NCBI RefSeq assembly: GCF_037113525.1
Contig: NZ_CP146963.1
Location: 2,418,001-2,482,000 of the forward strand
Source: Butyrivibrio fibrisolvens
GTDB taxonomy: Bacteria > Bacillota > Clostridia > Lachnospirales > Lachnospiraceae
Direction of reading: 5' to 3'
DNA: 64,000 nt
The notes under the pieces were generated by a model that was not told where the DNA came from, made no database searches, and saw nothing but the letters and a program-made list of their open reading frames with translations. How positions within the stretch are numbered: position 1 is the first letter of the stretch; every line of letters starts with the position of its first letter. The position numbers and the translations under genes were made by a program. Shown piece by piece: positions 53,065-61,558 of this stretch.

Positions 53065-54858
53065 TTACTCAGAAATAAGATTCTTGTTCTTTTCAAAGAA
53101 AGCGTCAACAGATTTCTCGATTTCTTTTCTCAGTTCATCAGGAAGCTCTTTGCCGTTGGTAAGTTCAGCTATTACATCCTTTTCGTTCTTCTCAAACCAG
53201 TCAAGGAGCTTAGCCTGAACGCTCTTAACCTGAGAAGGTTCAACCTTATCAAGCTTACCGCTGTTAGCTGCAACAAGTGTGATAACCTGTTCGTACATTG
53301 CAAGCGGATGTCCAAGTGGCTGTTTCAAAAGTTCCATGAGAACTTTACCGTGGTTGAGCTGTTTCTTGGTTGTCTCATCAAGATCTGAAGAAAACTGTGT
53401 GAAAACAGCCATTTCTCTGTACTGGGCAAGGTCGATACGGATAGAACCTGCAGCTTTTTTCATAGCTTTGGTCTGAGCCGCGGAACCTACACGGGATACA
53501 GAAAGACCTACGTTAACAGCGGGTCTCTGGCCTTCAAAGAAAAGGTCACTTTCAAGGAATATCTGACCATCCGTGATAGAGATAACGTTGGTCGGAATGT
53601 AAGCAGAAACGTCACCCGCCTGGGTTTCAATGATTGGAAGTGCTGTCATTGAACCGCCGCCATTCTCGGGTGAAAGCTTACTTGATCTTTCAAGAAGTCT
53701 TGAGTGAAGATAGAAAACGTCTCCGGGATATGCTTCACGTCCTGGTGATCTTTCAAGAAGGAGTGACAGCGCTCTATAAGCAACTGCATGCTTGGAAAGA
53801 TCATCATAAACGATAAGGACATCGCGTCCCTGCTGCATGAAGTATTCACCGATCGCAGTACCTGCATATGGTGCAATGTACTGAAGAGGAGATGTATCAG
53901 CTGCAGTTGAGGATACAACTACTGTGTAATCCATAGCACCGGCCTGAGTCAGTGTGTTTATGATATGGGCAACTGTTGATGCCTTCTGACCTATGGCTAC
54001 ATAGATACAGATAACATTTTTGCCCTTCTGATTCATGATAGTATCTGTTGCTATAGATGTCTTACCGGTCTGTCTGTCACCGATGATAAGCTCACGCTGA
54101 CCACGGCCGATAGGGAACATTGTATCGATAGAAAGGATACCTGTCTCCATAGGCTCATTAACAGACTGTCTGTCTATAATTCCGGGAGCCGGTCTCTCAA
54201 CCGGATAATATTCCGTTGTTGAGATTGGCGGCTTACCATCAAGGGGCTCACCAAGAGCATTGACTACTCTTCCTATAAGTTCATCACCTACAGGAACACC
54301 GGCTTCTTTATATGTACGCATAACCTGACTTGACTGGGTTATGTTTTCATCTGAACCAAAAAGTATACATCCGACGTGGTCACGTCTTATATCCTGTACC
54401 ATTCCTTTGGTACCATCTTCAAACTGGACGATCTCACCATAGAAGGCTCTGTCGAGTCCTACTACCTGGGCGATACCATCACCAACCCATGATACTTTAC
54501 CAACTTCTCTACTTTCGATAGAGAGGTCAAAAATATCTACATGGCCACGAAGCATAGAAACAACGCTTTTTGAAGGACTGGTATCATTGTGTCTTATATT
54601 CTTAAGCTTGTTACGAAGCTGCTCAGCTCTTCCTTTATCGCTCCAGTCATATTCATAATTGCCGCAGCGAATAATAAATCCACCACCAATAGATGGATCC
54701 AACTGAGTTGTGATCGTGACATCACTTATACCAATTCTGTCACAAAGTATTTTTTTGATCTTATCAAGTTGTTCCTGTTTTGGTGGTTCTCCGGCATATC
54801 TTACGACTGCAGTTGAATACTGCGAGCCGGATCCGCCAAATCCACTAATATTACTCAT
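53065..54858 (-). CDS. atpA: F1 ATP synthase subunit alpha fused to delta/OSCP C-terminal domain
   Basis: 597 residues against about 502 for usual alpha. From about residue 97 it is a complete alpha: VGDGIAQVVGLD, P-loop GDRQTGKTSIATD, and the C-terminal helical domain. The first 95 residues are not alpha: residues 14-88 match the C-terminal domain of the delta subunit (EQLDKIKKIL, then LDPSIGGGFIIRCGNYEYDWS and KGRAEQLRNKL, quoted in part). There is no separate atpH between atpF and atpA, only 38 bases. The AAGGAGA site before the ATG supports this long start. Confidence 0.92.
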   Translation of the reverse strand: MSNISGFGGSGSQYSTAVVRYAGEPPKQEQLDKIKKILCDRIGISDVTITTQLDPSIGGGFIIRCGNYEYDWSDKGRAEQLRNKLKNIRHNDTSPSKSVVSMLRGHVDIFDLSIESREVGKVSWVGDGIAQVVGLDRAFYGEIVQFEDGTKGMVQDIRRDHVGCILFGSDENITQSSQVMRTYKEAGVPVGDELIGRVVNALGEPLDGKPPISTTEYYPVERPAPGIIDRQSVNEPMETGILSIDTMFPIGRGQRELIIGDRQTGKTSIATDTIMNQKGKNVICIYVAIGQKASTVAHIINTLTQAGAMDYTVVVSSTAADTSPLQYIAPYAGTAIGEYFMQQGRDVLIVYDDLSKHAVAYRALSLLLERSPGREAYPGDVFYLHSRLLERSSKLSPENGGGSMTALPIIETQAGDVSAYIPTNVISITDGQIFLESDLFFEGQRPAVNVGLSVSRVGSAAQTKAMKKAAGSIRIDLAQYREMAVFTQFSSDLDETTKKQLNHGKVLMELLKQPLGHPLAMYEQVITLVAANSGKLDKVEPSQVKSVQAKLLDWFEKNEKDVIAELTNGKELPDELRKEIEKSVDAFFEKNKNLISE

Positions 54859-54896
54859 TCAGTCTCCTTAGGGCCATCTACTGGCCAAAAGTTAAA

Positions 54897-55403
54897 TTAA
54901 TCCTGTTTTTCTGTGCCCTTATCAAATGCATTTTCAATGAATGCATCATAAAGACTGCTGTCGCCTTCTGCTGTATGTGAATTTGCAGCGATCTTGGCAG
55001 CGGCATCGATTACAACATCACTAAGTTCAGCCAGATATTTAGCACGTTCACGCTCGGCATCAGCCTTAGCATGTACTCTGGCTTCTTCAATGATTGTATC
55101 TGCTTCTTTGTGGGCGTTGGTTATGATCTCATTGTACTGAGCATAGCCTTTTTCACGGGCTTCACTCATAACCTTATCCTTCTCAGCTTCCTGAATAGAG
55201 AGCTTTTCTTCATACTCTCTCTTAAGATCAGCAGCTTTGATCCTGTCATCTGACGCATCCTGAAGTTGTCCGTCAACATCTTTTCTTCTCTGTTCAAGGA
55301 TCTTATCAACCTTTTTAAAAAGAATTATACGGAAAGCAACAACCAGTATAAGCAGATTTATTATGTTGTATATAACATTCGCGTTAATGTTTAATAGTTC
55401 CAT
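54897..55403 (-). CDS. atpF: F0 ATP synthase subunit b
   Basis: 168 residues: one N-terminal membrane helix (VIYNIINLLILVVAFRIILF) and a long charged coiled coil ending YDAFIENAFDKG. It is a normal b subunit with no delta fusion at its C-terminus. In known synthases its end binds delta's C-terminal domain, which here would be the alpha-fused part. Confidence 0.95.
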   Translation of the reverse strand: MELLNINANVIYNIINLLILVVAFRIILFKKVDKILEQRRKDVDGQLQDASDDRIKAADLKREYEEKLSIQEAEKDKVMSEAREKGYAQYNEIITNAHKEADTIIEEARVHAKADAERERAKYLAELSDVVIDAAAKIAANSHTAEGDSSLYDAFIENAFDKGTEKQD

Positions 55404-55432
55404 TTTCGCGCTTCCTTTCCCGTCCCCTATTC

Positions 55433-55648
55433 TTATGCAAATATGATCAGAAGAGCTACGATCATACCATAAATAGCTGTTGCTTCTGCGAGAGCTCCGC
55501 CCAGGATAAGAAGTGTCATGATCTTACCACTTGCCTCAGGCTGACGTGCTACTGCATCAACGGCTTTAGCAGTTGCAATACCAATACCGATACCTGCGCC
55601 AATTCCTGTGAATGCTGCTATTGCTGCTCCGATTGCTGTTAAGTTCAT
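55433..55648 (-). CDS. atpE: F0 ATP synthase subunit c
   Basis: About 71 residues, two membrane helices with the polar loop ARQPEASG. The ion-binding Glu is in GGALAEATAIYG. The Na+-type Gln (position 32 of the Ilyobacter protein) is Ile here and the following Ser is Ala, while Thr and Tyr remain; this favours H+ over Na+ but is not decisive. I use the ATG at 55648 with GGAG ahead rather than an upstream start that adds seven residues. Confidence 0.95.
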   Translation of the reverse strand: MNLTAIGAAIAAFTGIGAGIGIGIATAKAVDAVARQPEASGKIMTLLILGGALAEATAIYGMIVALLIIFA

Positions 55649-55716
55649 ACTATAATCTCCTTTCGTCAAAAGTCGTTTTTATGCGACTCAATAACTACCA
55701 TATTTTGTTTTTACAA

Positions 55717-55828
55717 TGCGATCAGCATTTATGATGATCGCACCTTATTAAGTTTTTATTACTGTGGGAGTTAAAAATGTCTATGACATTTTTAACTCTT
55801 AGCGATCAATATTGGAAATATTGATCGC
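55717..55828. repeat. Three tandem perfect hairpins between atpB and atpE
   Basis: TGCGATCA / TGATCGCA (55717-55742), GAGTTAAAAATGTC / GACATTTTTAACTC with a 3-base loop (55768-55798) and GCGATCAATATT / AATATTGATCGC with a 3-base loop (55802-55828). They lie inside the operon's coding order and would be part of the mRNA between subunits a and c. Confidence 0.88.
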
Positions 55829-55829
55829 C

Positions 55830-56558
55830 TTATTCTGTTGCTTCTTTGATATACAAACTTGTCAGGAATATAAATACATATGCCTGAAGAAGTCCATCAA
55901 ACAAGTCAAAATAAACTGATAAAATAGCGGGTGCAATGACAGGAACCATCTTCTTCAAAAGTTCCATAATGATGGTCGCACCAAGAACATTACCAAAAAG
56001 ACGCATGCAAAGTGATAATGGTCTGATTCCAACCTCAAGAATGTTCATTGGGGTAATGATAGCAACCGGCTGAGCGAAAGACTTAAGCCAGCCTCCGAAT
56101 TTTCTCTTCCTGATTCCTGCAACTTCAACCATAGTAATGCTGACAAGAGCCAGTGCTATAGTTACATTTAGATCCATTGTAGGAGGAGTTGCTCCAAATA
56201 AACCGGACAAGTTGCTGACACCGATAAGAATAAGAGTCGTAACAAGAAAGTCTGTATACTCTATTGCTGTGTGTCCAAGAAAGCCACCTACAAGATTACG
56301 TAGTCCAACTACAATAAATTCAGTGATAGCCTGTCTTTTAGAAATGTTGTAAACCTTAAGGTTCCAACTCAGAATTATGCAGATAACAATTAATACCGCC
56401 ATGATCTTCCACATGGTTACAGTACTACTGCTGATATTGAAAAAGCCATTTCCAAAGGGAATTTCAATAACGGTCTTGTCTTCACCAATAAGTTCTTCGA
56501 TCAGCCCTCTAATAATAGCGCCGATTCCGGAGCTTTCTGCTGCTTGAGTTTCTGTCAT
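55830..56558 (-). CDS. atpB: F0 ATP synthase subunit a
   Basis: 242 residues, about six membrane helices. The essential Arg region is IRPLSLCMRLFGNVLGATIIM and the C-terminal helix is YVFIFLTSLYIKEA. It forms the ion half-channels against the c-ring. ACGGAGGC before the ATG. First atp gene of the operon, preceded by a small hypothetical gene. Confidence 0.95.
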   Translation of the reverse strand: MTETQAAESSGIGAIIRGLIEELIGEDKTVIEIPFGNGFFNISSSTVTMWKIMAVLIVICIILSWNLKVYNISKRQAITEFIVVGLRNLVGGFLGHTAIEYTDFLVTTLILIGVSNLSGLFGATPPTMDLNVTIALALVSITMVEVAGIRKRKFGGWLKSFAQPVAIITPMNILEVGIRPLSLCMRLFGNVLGATIIMELLKKMVPVIAPAILSVYFDLFDGLLQAYVFIFLTSLYIKEATE

Positions 56559-56668
56559 AACTGCCTCCGTATCTTATATCAAAAGTATTAATAATATACC
56601 TGATATATTGCTTAAATCTTATTTTCTTTAGACCTGTAAAACCCTAAGTAAGATTGTATAAATGCAGT

Positions 56669-56875
56669 CTACTCTCCCCGCACTGCATGTACAGCCCAGT
56701 ATTCGTTGTGATAATTGATTATCTTGTCTGCATTTACAAACTTCTCGTCGTTGATAAAGCAGTGATCTTCTACCTCATCACATACGTAGGTAATACCGTC
56801 AGTATCTTCGGCGTTGATCCTGTCAAGCATGCTGGATACTGTCTCGTCGCCGCGGCACAAATAAAAAGATAACAT
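56669..56875 (-). CDS. Small hypothetical protein upstream of atpB
   Basis: About 68 residues from the ATG at 56875 (CGGAG 7 bases ahead). It is acidic, with two Cys, and matches no family I know. It is not AtpI, which would be a membrane protein. It lies 110 bases upstream of atpB on the same strand and may share its transcript. Confidence 0.55.
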   Translation of the reverse strand: MLSFYLCRGDETVSSMLDRINAEDTDGITYVCDEVEDHCFINDEKFVNADKIINYHNEYWAVHAVRGE

Positions 56876-56890
56876 ATTCAAGCTCCGTTT

Positions 56891-56919
56891 ATTATAAAAC
56901 CCTTTTCTGACATTTGTAA
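56891..56919 (-). promoter_or_regulatory. Candidate promoter ahead of the atp operon
   Basis: Minus strand TTACAA (56914-56919) and TATAAT (56891-56896), 17 bases apart. The predicted start would fall on the ribosome binding site of the 56669-56875 gene, giving an almost leaderless message, which weakens the call. Confidence 0.45.
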
Positions 56920-57097
56920 GAGTTTTTTGATTTTTTTAATATACAAGCACAATTTTACTTCAATTACTCGAATTTTTGTTGAAATTTATTGAGTCTCAAT
57001 GCGTATTGACACAAATCTTTGGTTTATGTAACCGTCAATTTTCACAAGAGATGAACTCGAATAATAAAGCTTGTTCACTATATTTTAATATCGGACT

Positions 57098-57700
57098 TTA
57101 TCTTAAATACCTTATACTTGAAAGAATTTTATTGAAAATTTTTCCATAGTAAGATCTTGTCCTTTGAGCTGTGATACAAAAGAAGATCATTATTTCAGTC
57201 TTGCTTTTATAGAAAAAATACATATCGATATCATAAAAATCATTCGGATCACTATAATCCTCACAGGATACCTTTATGCCTTTTCTGCGTCCTATAAGGA
57301 TTTCATCAAGATATTTGAAATCCATTGTCTTGCTCTTTTTGGCAACATATAAGGCAAGCTTCCTGAGCTGGTCAAGATTTTCATATCCTCTGTAATCCCC
57401 GCGAAGTCTTCGTATACGAAGTGCGGCAGCTGTAAACTCTTTTGTCCCTTCATAAACGTTATCAACGTACATAACGCTTTTATGTTCTTCTCTTTCAGCC
57501 AGTTCCCAGTTCATAGGGATCTCATACTCGACACCAAAATCCGTATATCTTTTAAGTCGTAATATATTCCTGCCAGGCATCTTCCCTATAGAGTCTACGC
57601 CTTCAAGGGCTTTGCTGACTTTTTCGTATTCCTGATGTTCTTTGTCAAGGAAGGCTGAGTTCATCATCCCAAACAAAGCATCCAAGCTATTCCTGCTCAA
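57098..57700 (-). CDS. Hypothetical protein
   Basis: About 200 residues from the TTG at 57700, chosen because GGAG lies 8 bases ahead and the TTG overlaps the stop of the upstream gene (TTGA). Soluble, mixed alpha/beta, ends YYGKIFNKILSSIRYLR. I cannot assign a family. Translational coupling to the AlgJ-like gene suggests a shared operon with the MBOAT pair. Confidence 0.62.
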   Translation of the reverse strand: MSRNSLDALFGMMNSAFLDKEHQEYEKVSKALEGVDSIGKMPGRNILRLKRYTDFGVEYEIPMNWELAEREEHKSVMYVDNVYEGTKEFTAAALRIRRLRGDYRGYENLDQLRKLALYVAKKSKTMDFKYLDEILIGRRKGIKVSCEDYSDPNDFYDIDMYFFYKSKTEIMIFFCITAQRTRSYYGKIFNKILSSIRYLR

Positions 57701-58827
57701 TAAACCACTCCGTTCTCTATGGAAAAATGAAGCATGTTGTTGAGATATCTCTCTACACACTCAAATACAACAACATCCGGATCATATTCTTCAAGGGATG
57801 TGTAGTTATAGTTGTAATACATATCGGATTTTGAGCTATTAAAATGACAAGCAAGATACGGGAAAAGAAGTGCTGAGAAGGAGTCTCCTATTATGAAAAG
57901 CTTCCTCTCATCTGCAATTCCAGACTCTACGGTTCCTGTAAAGCTCATTCCGTCTGCAAGTATCTCAACTTTGGCCATATGACCGCTGTAGGCTGTTGCA
58001 ACAGGGGCCTGTTCCTTGAGGTAGTCTCCCATATTGATCATTCTTGCAAGATCATAAGTATCAGAATTAGCATATACATGCTCTACTGTATCAAGATCAG
58101 GCATCTCAAAGCCCCATACTCTTGCTATAGACTGAGCTGCAACGTATGCTCCAAAGTTGTTCCAGTGAGTATCGTACTTGAAATAAAGCTGAGTCTCAGG
58201 GTGAGCTTCTTTATATTTCAGGATGTCGCTATAAGGAGATACGATCGTAAGATCTGTATTCTCTGAAAGGTACTGATATACCTGGTTCAGACGGCACTCC
58301 TCATTTACAGGGCCGCACATGTCAGGCATATACTCGCTGTATACTCTTGATTTATTAGGTATCATTGTGATAACGAACTCTTTGCCCTGAGAAGCGAGGA
58401 AATCTCTTGCTGCGATCATGTTGGCAGCTATCAGCTCAAGCTCTTCCTGGCTGTAGAGATTAGTTCCGGCATAATCTGCAAGCGGATCTTCATCATTATT
58501 TTCATGACCTATGTAAAAGAGCCAGCCGTTATCACCAACGATTACGTCATCTGAAGAAGATGTATTAAATATGTGATAATCTATCATGCTATTGAGTGTT
58601 ACAAGGTAGTTCTTGTAGGGAAGATTATCATTCACATACGCGTCAAACAGCGTAGGGAATTCTGAAATCTGAGTGTTTGTAAGTGTTGGCATCTCAGTCA
58701 TGACACGGTTTTCCTTATCTGCTGTGCTGCTATCAAGGTATTTACCAATGATGGCATATGCTACAACAGGAAGAATGATCAGAAGTGCCAGTATAGCCAT
58801 GTATATACTTTGGGTTGATTTTTTCAT
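57697..58827 (-). CDS. DHHW/AlgJ-like SGNH acetyltransferase-type protein
   Basis: 376 residues with an N-terminal membrane anchor (IYMAILALLIILPVVAYAII). The extracytoplasmic domain has AlgX/AlgJ-like SGNH features: DNGWLFYIG, KYDTHWNNFGAYVA and IIGDSFSALLFPYL. Such proteins accept acetyl groups from an MBOAT partner and O-acetylate extracellular glycans. The partner is the upstream MBOAT gene (58961-60367). Confidence 0.85.
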   Translation of the reverse strand: MKKSTQSIYMAILALLIILPVVAYAIIGKYLDSSTADKENRVMTEMPTLTNTQISEFPTLFDAYVNDNLPYKNYLVTLNSMIDYHIFNTSSSDDVIVGDNGWLFYIGHENNDEDPLADYAGTNLYSQEELELIAANMIAARDFLASQGKEFVITMIPNKSRVYSEYMPDMCGPVNEECRLNQVYQYLSENTDLTIVSPYSDILKYKEAHPETQLYFKYDTHWNNFGAYVAAQSIARVWGFEMPDLDTVEHVYANSDTYDLARMINMGDYLKEQAPVATAYSGHMAKVEILADGMSFTGTVESGIADERKLFIIGDSFSALLFPYLACHFNSSKSDMYYNYNYTSLEEYDPDVVVFECVERYLNNMLHFSIENGVVY

Positions 58828-58867
58828 AATTGTCTATAACCTCTGTAATTTAGGTGATTTGGATGGA

Positions 58868-58959
58868 ATCCTCGGACGTTAAAAATTTATTTTTCCAATA
58901 ATCCTCGGACGTTAAAAAAGTGTTTTTTAACGTCTAGCGTTTGTATTCCATACAAACGC
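58868..58959. repeat. Direct repeat plus two hairpins between MBOAT and DHHW genes
   Basis: ATCCTCGGACGTTAAAAA occurs twice (58868-58885, 58901-58918). The second copy begins a perfect hairpin GACGTTAAAAAA / TTTTTTAACGTC with 3-base loop (58908-58934), followed by GCGTTTGTAT / ATACAAACGC with 3-base loop (58937-58959), abutting the MBOAT stop. Confidence 0.82.
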
Positions 58960-58960
58960 A

Positions 58961-60367
58961 TTAGAATCTGAAATAAATGAACGGGTTGTATGTATCGTTT
59001 GCAAGAAGAAGGATGCAATAAAACAGCACTGCTAAAAGATATACCGCCTCAATCATACTGTTCTTCCACTTTACAGATACTTTATCAAGTCCCTTGATTT
59101 CAAAAAGCTTCTGGAAAGGACCTGCTGCAATAATTCCGATAACAAGGATTATCAATGTCTTAGTTGTAACTATAGTACCTATGATGGCACCTGCTGGGCC
59201 GTATCTCCATGGGAGCACCATTCTCTTTATAAATGCAAGGGCAAAATGAAGATCATCAGCTCTGAAGAACACCCAGCCTATGATAACTACGAAGAGGCTG
59301 TAGATAGTGCCGACAATCCTTGACTTATCAAGTATTTTTCCAAATCCCATTCTTTCAATTATGAGGAAAAAGCCATGATAGAGTCCCCATATAACAAAGG
59401 TCCAGCTTGCACCGTGCCAAAGGCCTGTAACTGCAAATACAATGATCAGGTTAAGGTAAGTTCTGTTAATACCTTTTCTATTGCCGCCAAGCGGGATGTA
59501 AAGGTAATCTCTGAACCATGATGACAGTGATATATGCCATCTTCTCCAGAATTCCTTGATGGATGCTGAAATGTATGGATAATTGAAGTTCTCAAGGAAC
59601 TCGAATCCAAACATTCTTCCAAGTCCAATAGCCATATCTGAATATCCTGAGAAGTCATAGTAGATCTCAAGCATGTAACAGATTGCTGCAAGCCATGCCA
59701 TGGATGCACTGATATCACCAAGATTCATTCCATAGATAGTATCTACTACCTGTGCAAGAACGTTAGAGATGATAACTTTCTTGCCCAGACCGTAGATAAA
59801 GCGTCTGAATCCTGTAGCTCTTTTCTCAAGGCAGGCATTCCTATTAAGGATCTGCTCTTCTATGTCCTTGTACTTAACAATAGGTCCTGCAATAAGCTGC
59901 GGGAAGAAAGAGATGTAAAGCGCAAGGTTAAGAAGACTCTTCTGAGCCTTGTACTGACCTCTGTAAAGGTCAATTATGTAACTCATAGCCTGGAATGTGA
60001 AAAAAGATATGCCGATAGGAAGGGCGATATCATATCTTGGAAGGCTTATGGGCAGGACTGCGTCTATAGTTCCAAGAATGAAATTGCAGTATTTAAAATA
60101 TCCGATAATTCCGATGTTACCTATAAGTGATAAAACAAGAACACCCTTCTTGTGCTCCGGAAGGCTCTCCATAAGAAGGCCCAGGCCCCAGTTCATGATA
60201 ACTGACGCAAGAAGTATAAGAAGGTATGCGGGTTCGCCCCAGGCATAGAATAAAAGACTGAAAATCAGAAGTATAATATTCTGCACCTTAATATTACGAA
60301 CTACTAAACTAAGCACAAATACTATGGGCAGAAAAATCCATAAAAATGTCATGGATGAAAAAACCAT
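58961..60367 (-). CDS. MBOAT family O-acyltransferase (AlgI-like)
   Basis: 468 residues, about twelve membrane helices. Family motifs: PIGISFFTFQAMSYIIDLYRG, FFPQLIAGPIVKY, EFWRRWHISLSSWFRDYLYIPLGG (quoted in part) with the WHIS region, and the catalytic His in FAVTGLWHGASW. AlgI/DltB-like proteins move acyl groups across the membrane to an extracellular acceptor. Paired with the AlgJ-like gene downstream. GGAGGAG precedes the ATG. Confidence 0.94.
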   Translation of the reverse strand: MVFSSMTFLWIFLPIVFVLSLVVRNIKVQNIILLIFSLLFYAWGEPAYLLILLASVIMNWGLGLLMESLPEHKKGVLVLSLIGNIGIIGYFKYCNFILGTIDAVLPISLPRYDIALPIGISFFTFQAMSYIIDLYRGQYKAQKSLLNLALYISFFPQLIAGPIVKYKDIEEQILNRNACLEKRATGFRRFIYGLGKKVIISNVLAQVVDTIYGMNLGDISASMAWLAAICYMLEIYYDFSGYSDMAIGLGRMFGFEFLENFNYPYISASIKEFWRRWHISLSSWFRDYLYIPLGGNRKGINRTYLNLIIVFAVTGLWHGASWTFVIWGLYHGFFLIIERMGFGKILDKSRIVGTIYSLFVVIIGWVFFRADDLHFALAFIKRMVLPWRYGPAGAIIGTIVTTKTLIILVIGIIAAGPFQKLFEIKGLDKVSVKWKNSMIEAVYLLAVLFYCILLLANDTYNPFIYFRF

Positions 60368-60610
60368 AATAATCTCCTCCTATGGGTTTGCATAAACCCA
60401 ATAAATTTTAGCACATTAAATAAGAACCTTTCAAGGTTGGCGTAGTCTGGGTTTTTGAATTGTCAGACAATTCAAAGCACAATATATGGTATTTTGAACA
60501 ATCGGTCAACACTATTAGTTTGATTATTTAGTTTTGACCGTTTGAGTTTACAGTATATTGTAGCATGTAAACTGAATTTACAGACAATATAACTTTTTTG
60601 ATTAAGATGA

Positions 60611-60639
60611 TTGACAATAGCATACCCATCTGTTATATT
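60611..60639 (+). promoter_or_regulatory. Consensus promoter of the candidate ncRNA
   Basis: TTGACA (60611-60616) and TATATT (60634-60639) are exactly 17 bases apart, close to the sigma-A consensus. It points into a noncoding stretch that ends in a perfect terminator. Confidence 0.85.
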
Positions 60640-60645
60640 AAAGTT

Positions 60646-60904
60646 ACTTAATACAAACGGGTACGACATAAGCGAAGAAAGAGTGGCTTACGCTTCACTT
60701 GGACGAGCAATAAAAGTGTCAGATCGTATTTTCTGATTCATGAAAGAGTGGCTTATGCTTCACTTGGACAGGGAATCAGGTCAAAGCGGTAAAGAGGAAG
60801 CAGTGTGACTGTTCGATCGAATGCCCAAGGCCAGGAAGGTATGATCCCCGTTATCGGTAATAAGTATTTAACAAAAGCGACGATCTTGGATCGTCGCTTT
60901 TGTT
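60646..60904 (+). ncRNA. Candidate structured noncoding RNA, about 260 nt
   Basis: No ORF fits between the promoter at 60611-60639 and the terminator ending at 60904. A 28-bp segment starting GAAAGAGTGGCTTACGC occurs twice (60677-60704 and 60742-60769) with one difference, separated by a TCAGA/TCTGA hairpin. Further short stems (CAGT/ACTG near 60803, TTCG/CGAA near 60815) follow. It matches no RNA I can name with confidence; a clostridial structured RNA such as the raiA type is one option. Not tmRNA, RNase P or an rRNA piece by eye. Confidence 0.68.
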
Positions 60905-60910
60905 ATTAAT
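60870..60910 (+). terminator. Terminator of the candidate ncRNA
   Basis: Perfect 16-bp stem AACAAAAGCGACGATC / GATCGTCGCTTTTGTT with loop TTG; the 3' arm itself carries the TTTTGTT tract. Confidence 0.9.
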
Positions 60911-60996
60911 AAACTTCTCTCCTGTGATAGAATTAGGCTGTGGCGGGTTCCGGAGGATGGCAGCTTCAAAGTTTAAAGTCTTTACAGGAGAAAAAT

Positions 60997-61500
60997 TTAG
61001 TTAATTCTTCTTGTAAGTATGGTTATAGCTTTTTCAACATCTTGATCCGTAAGTCCAACTTCTGGATCTGTCTTAACTTGATGGCTTTGAATTTCGGGAT
61101 TGTTAAGATCTAGGTCATCAAGTACTACCCAGTTGTCGGAAGGATTTTCTTTCAGCCATGTGAGTATTTCATCAGCTTTGACAAGACTGAAAATCTTGGC
61201 TTTTCTTATCTCTTCTGTTGTGAGATCTGGTGTTACGCCTGATATGATCATGTCTTCATTTGCCATTGCATTAATAAAGAACTCTGCTGCGGGTTTTAGC
61301 GGATTCATAGATTCATCAAACCAGAATCTCCAGCCGGAATGAAGTATGATCTTGGCGCCGGTTCTATCCACGAGGGTTCCGAGGAGTTTTACTGCAGAAA
61401 GATCTACGTATTTGCCTTCACTTATTTCGCGCTGGTGGTCGTTGTCCCAGAACTTTGAGTTAAGGACTCCGTCTACATCTAGAAATATAATATTACTCAT
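60997..61500 (-). CDS. HAD-like domain protein (HAD_18 type)
   Basis: 167 residues with the HAD nucleophile motif IIFLDVDGVLNS at the N-terminus, a motif II-like HSGWRFW and a motif IV-like WVVLDDLDL. The short length and D-V-D-G-V-L-N fit the HAD_18/nucleic-acid-repair-like group found in many Firmicutes. Function unknown. Weak ribosome binding site (AGGT). An 'AAAGTCTTTACAGG' fragment matching palindrome copy H lies just downstream, at 60975-60988. Confidence 0.8.
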   Translation of the reverse strand: MSNIIFLDVDGVLNSKFWDNDHQREISEGKYVDLSAVKLLGTLVDRTGAKIILHSGWRFWFDESMNPLKPAAEFFINAMANEDMIISGVTPDLTTEEIRKAKIFSLVKADEILTWLKENPSDNWVVLDDLDLNNPEIQSHQVKTDPEVGLTDQDVEKAITILTRRIN

Positions 61501-61558
61501 AGTATACCTGCTTATCTTAATTATTATAAAAACAACAAAATATTCAAAGGCTAATTAG

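Noticed and set aside
60472..60669. A 65-codon minus-strand ORF
   Set aside because: It overlaps the consensus promoter and start of the candidate ncRNA and has no ribosome binding site.
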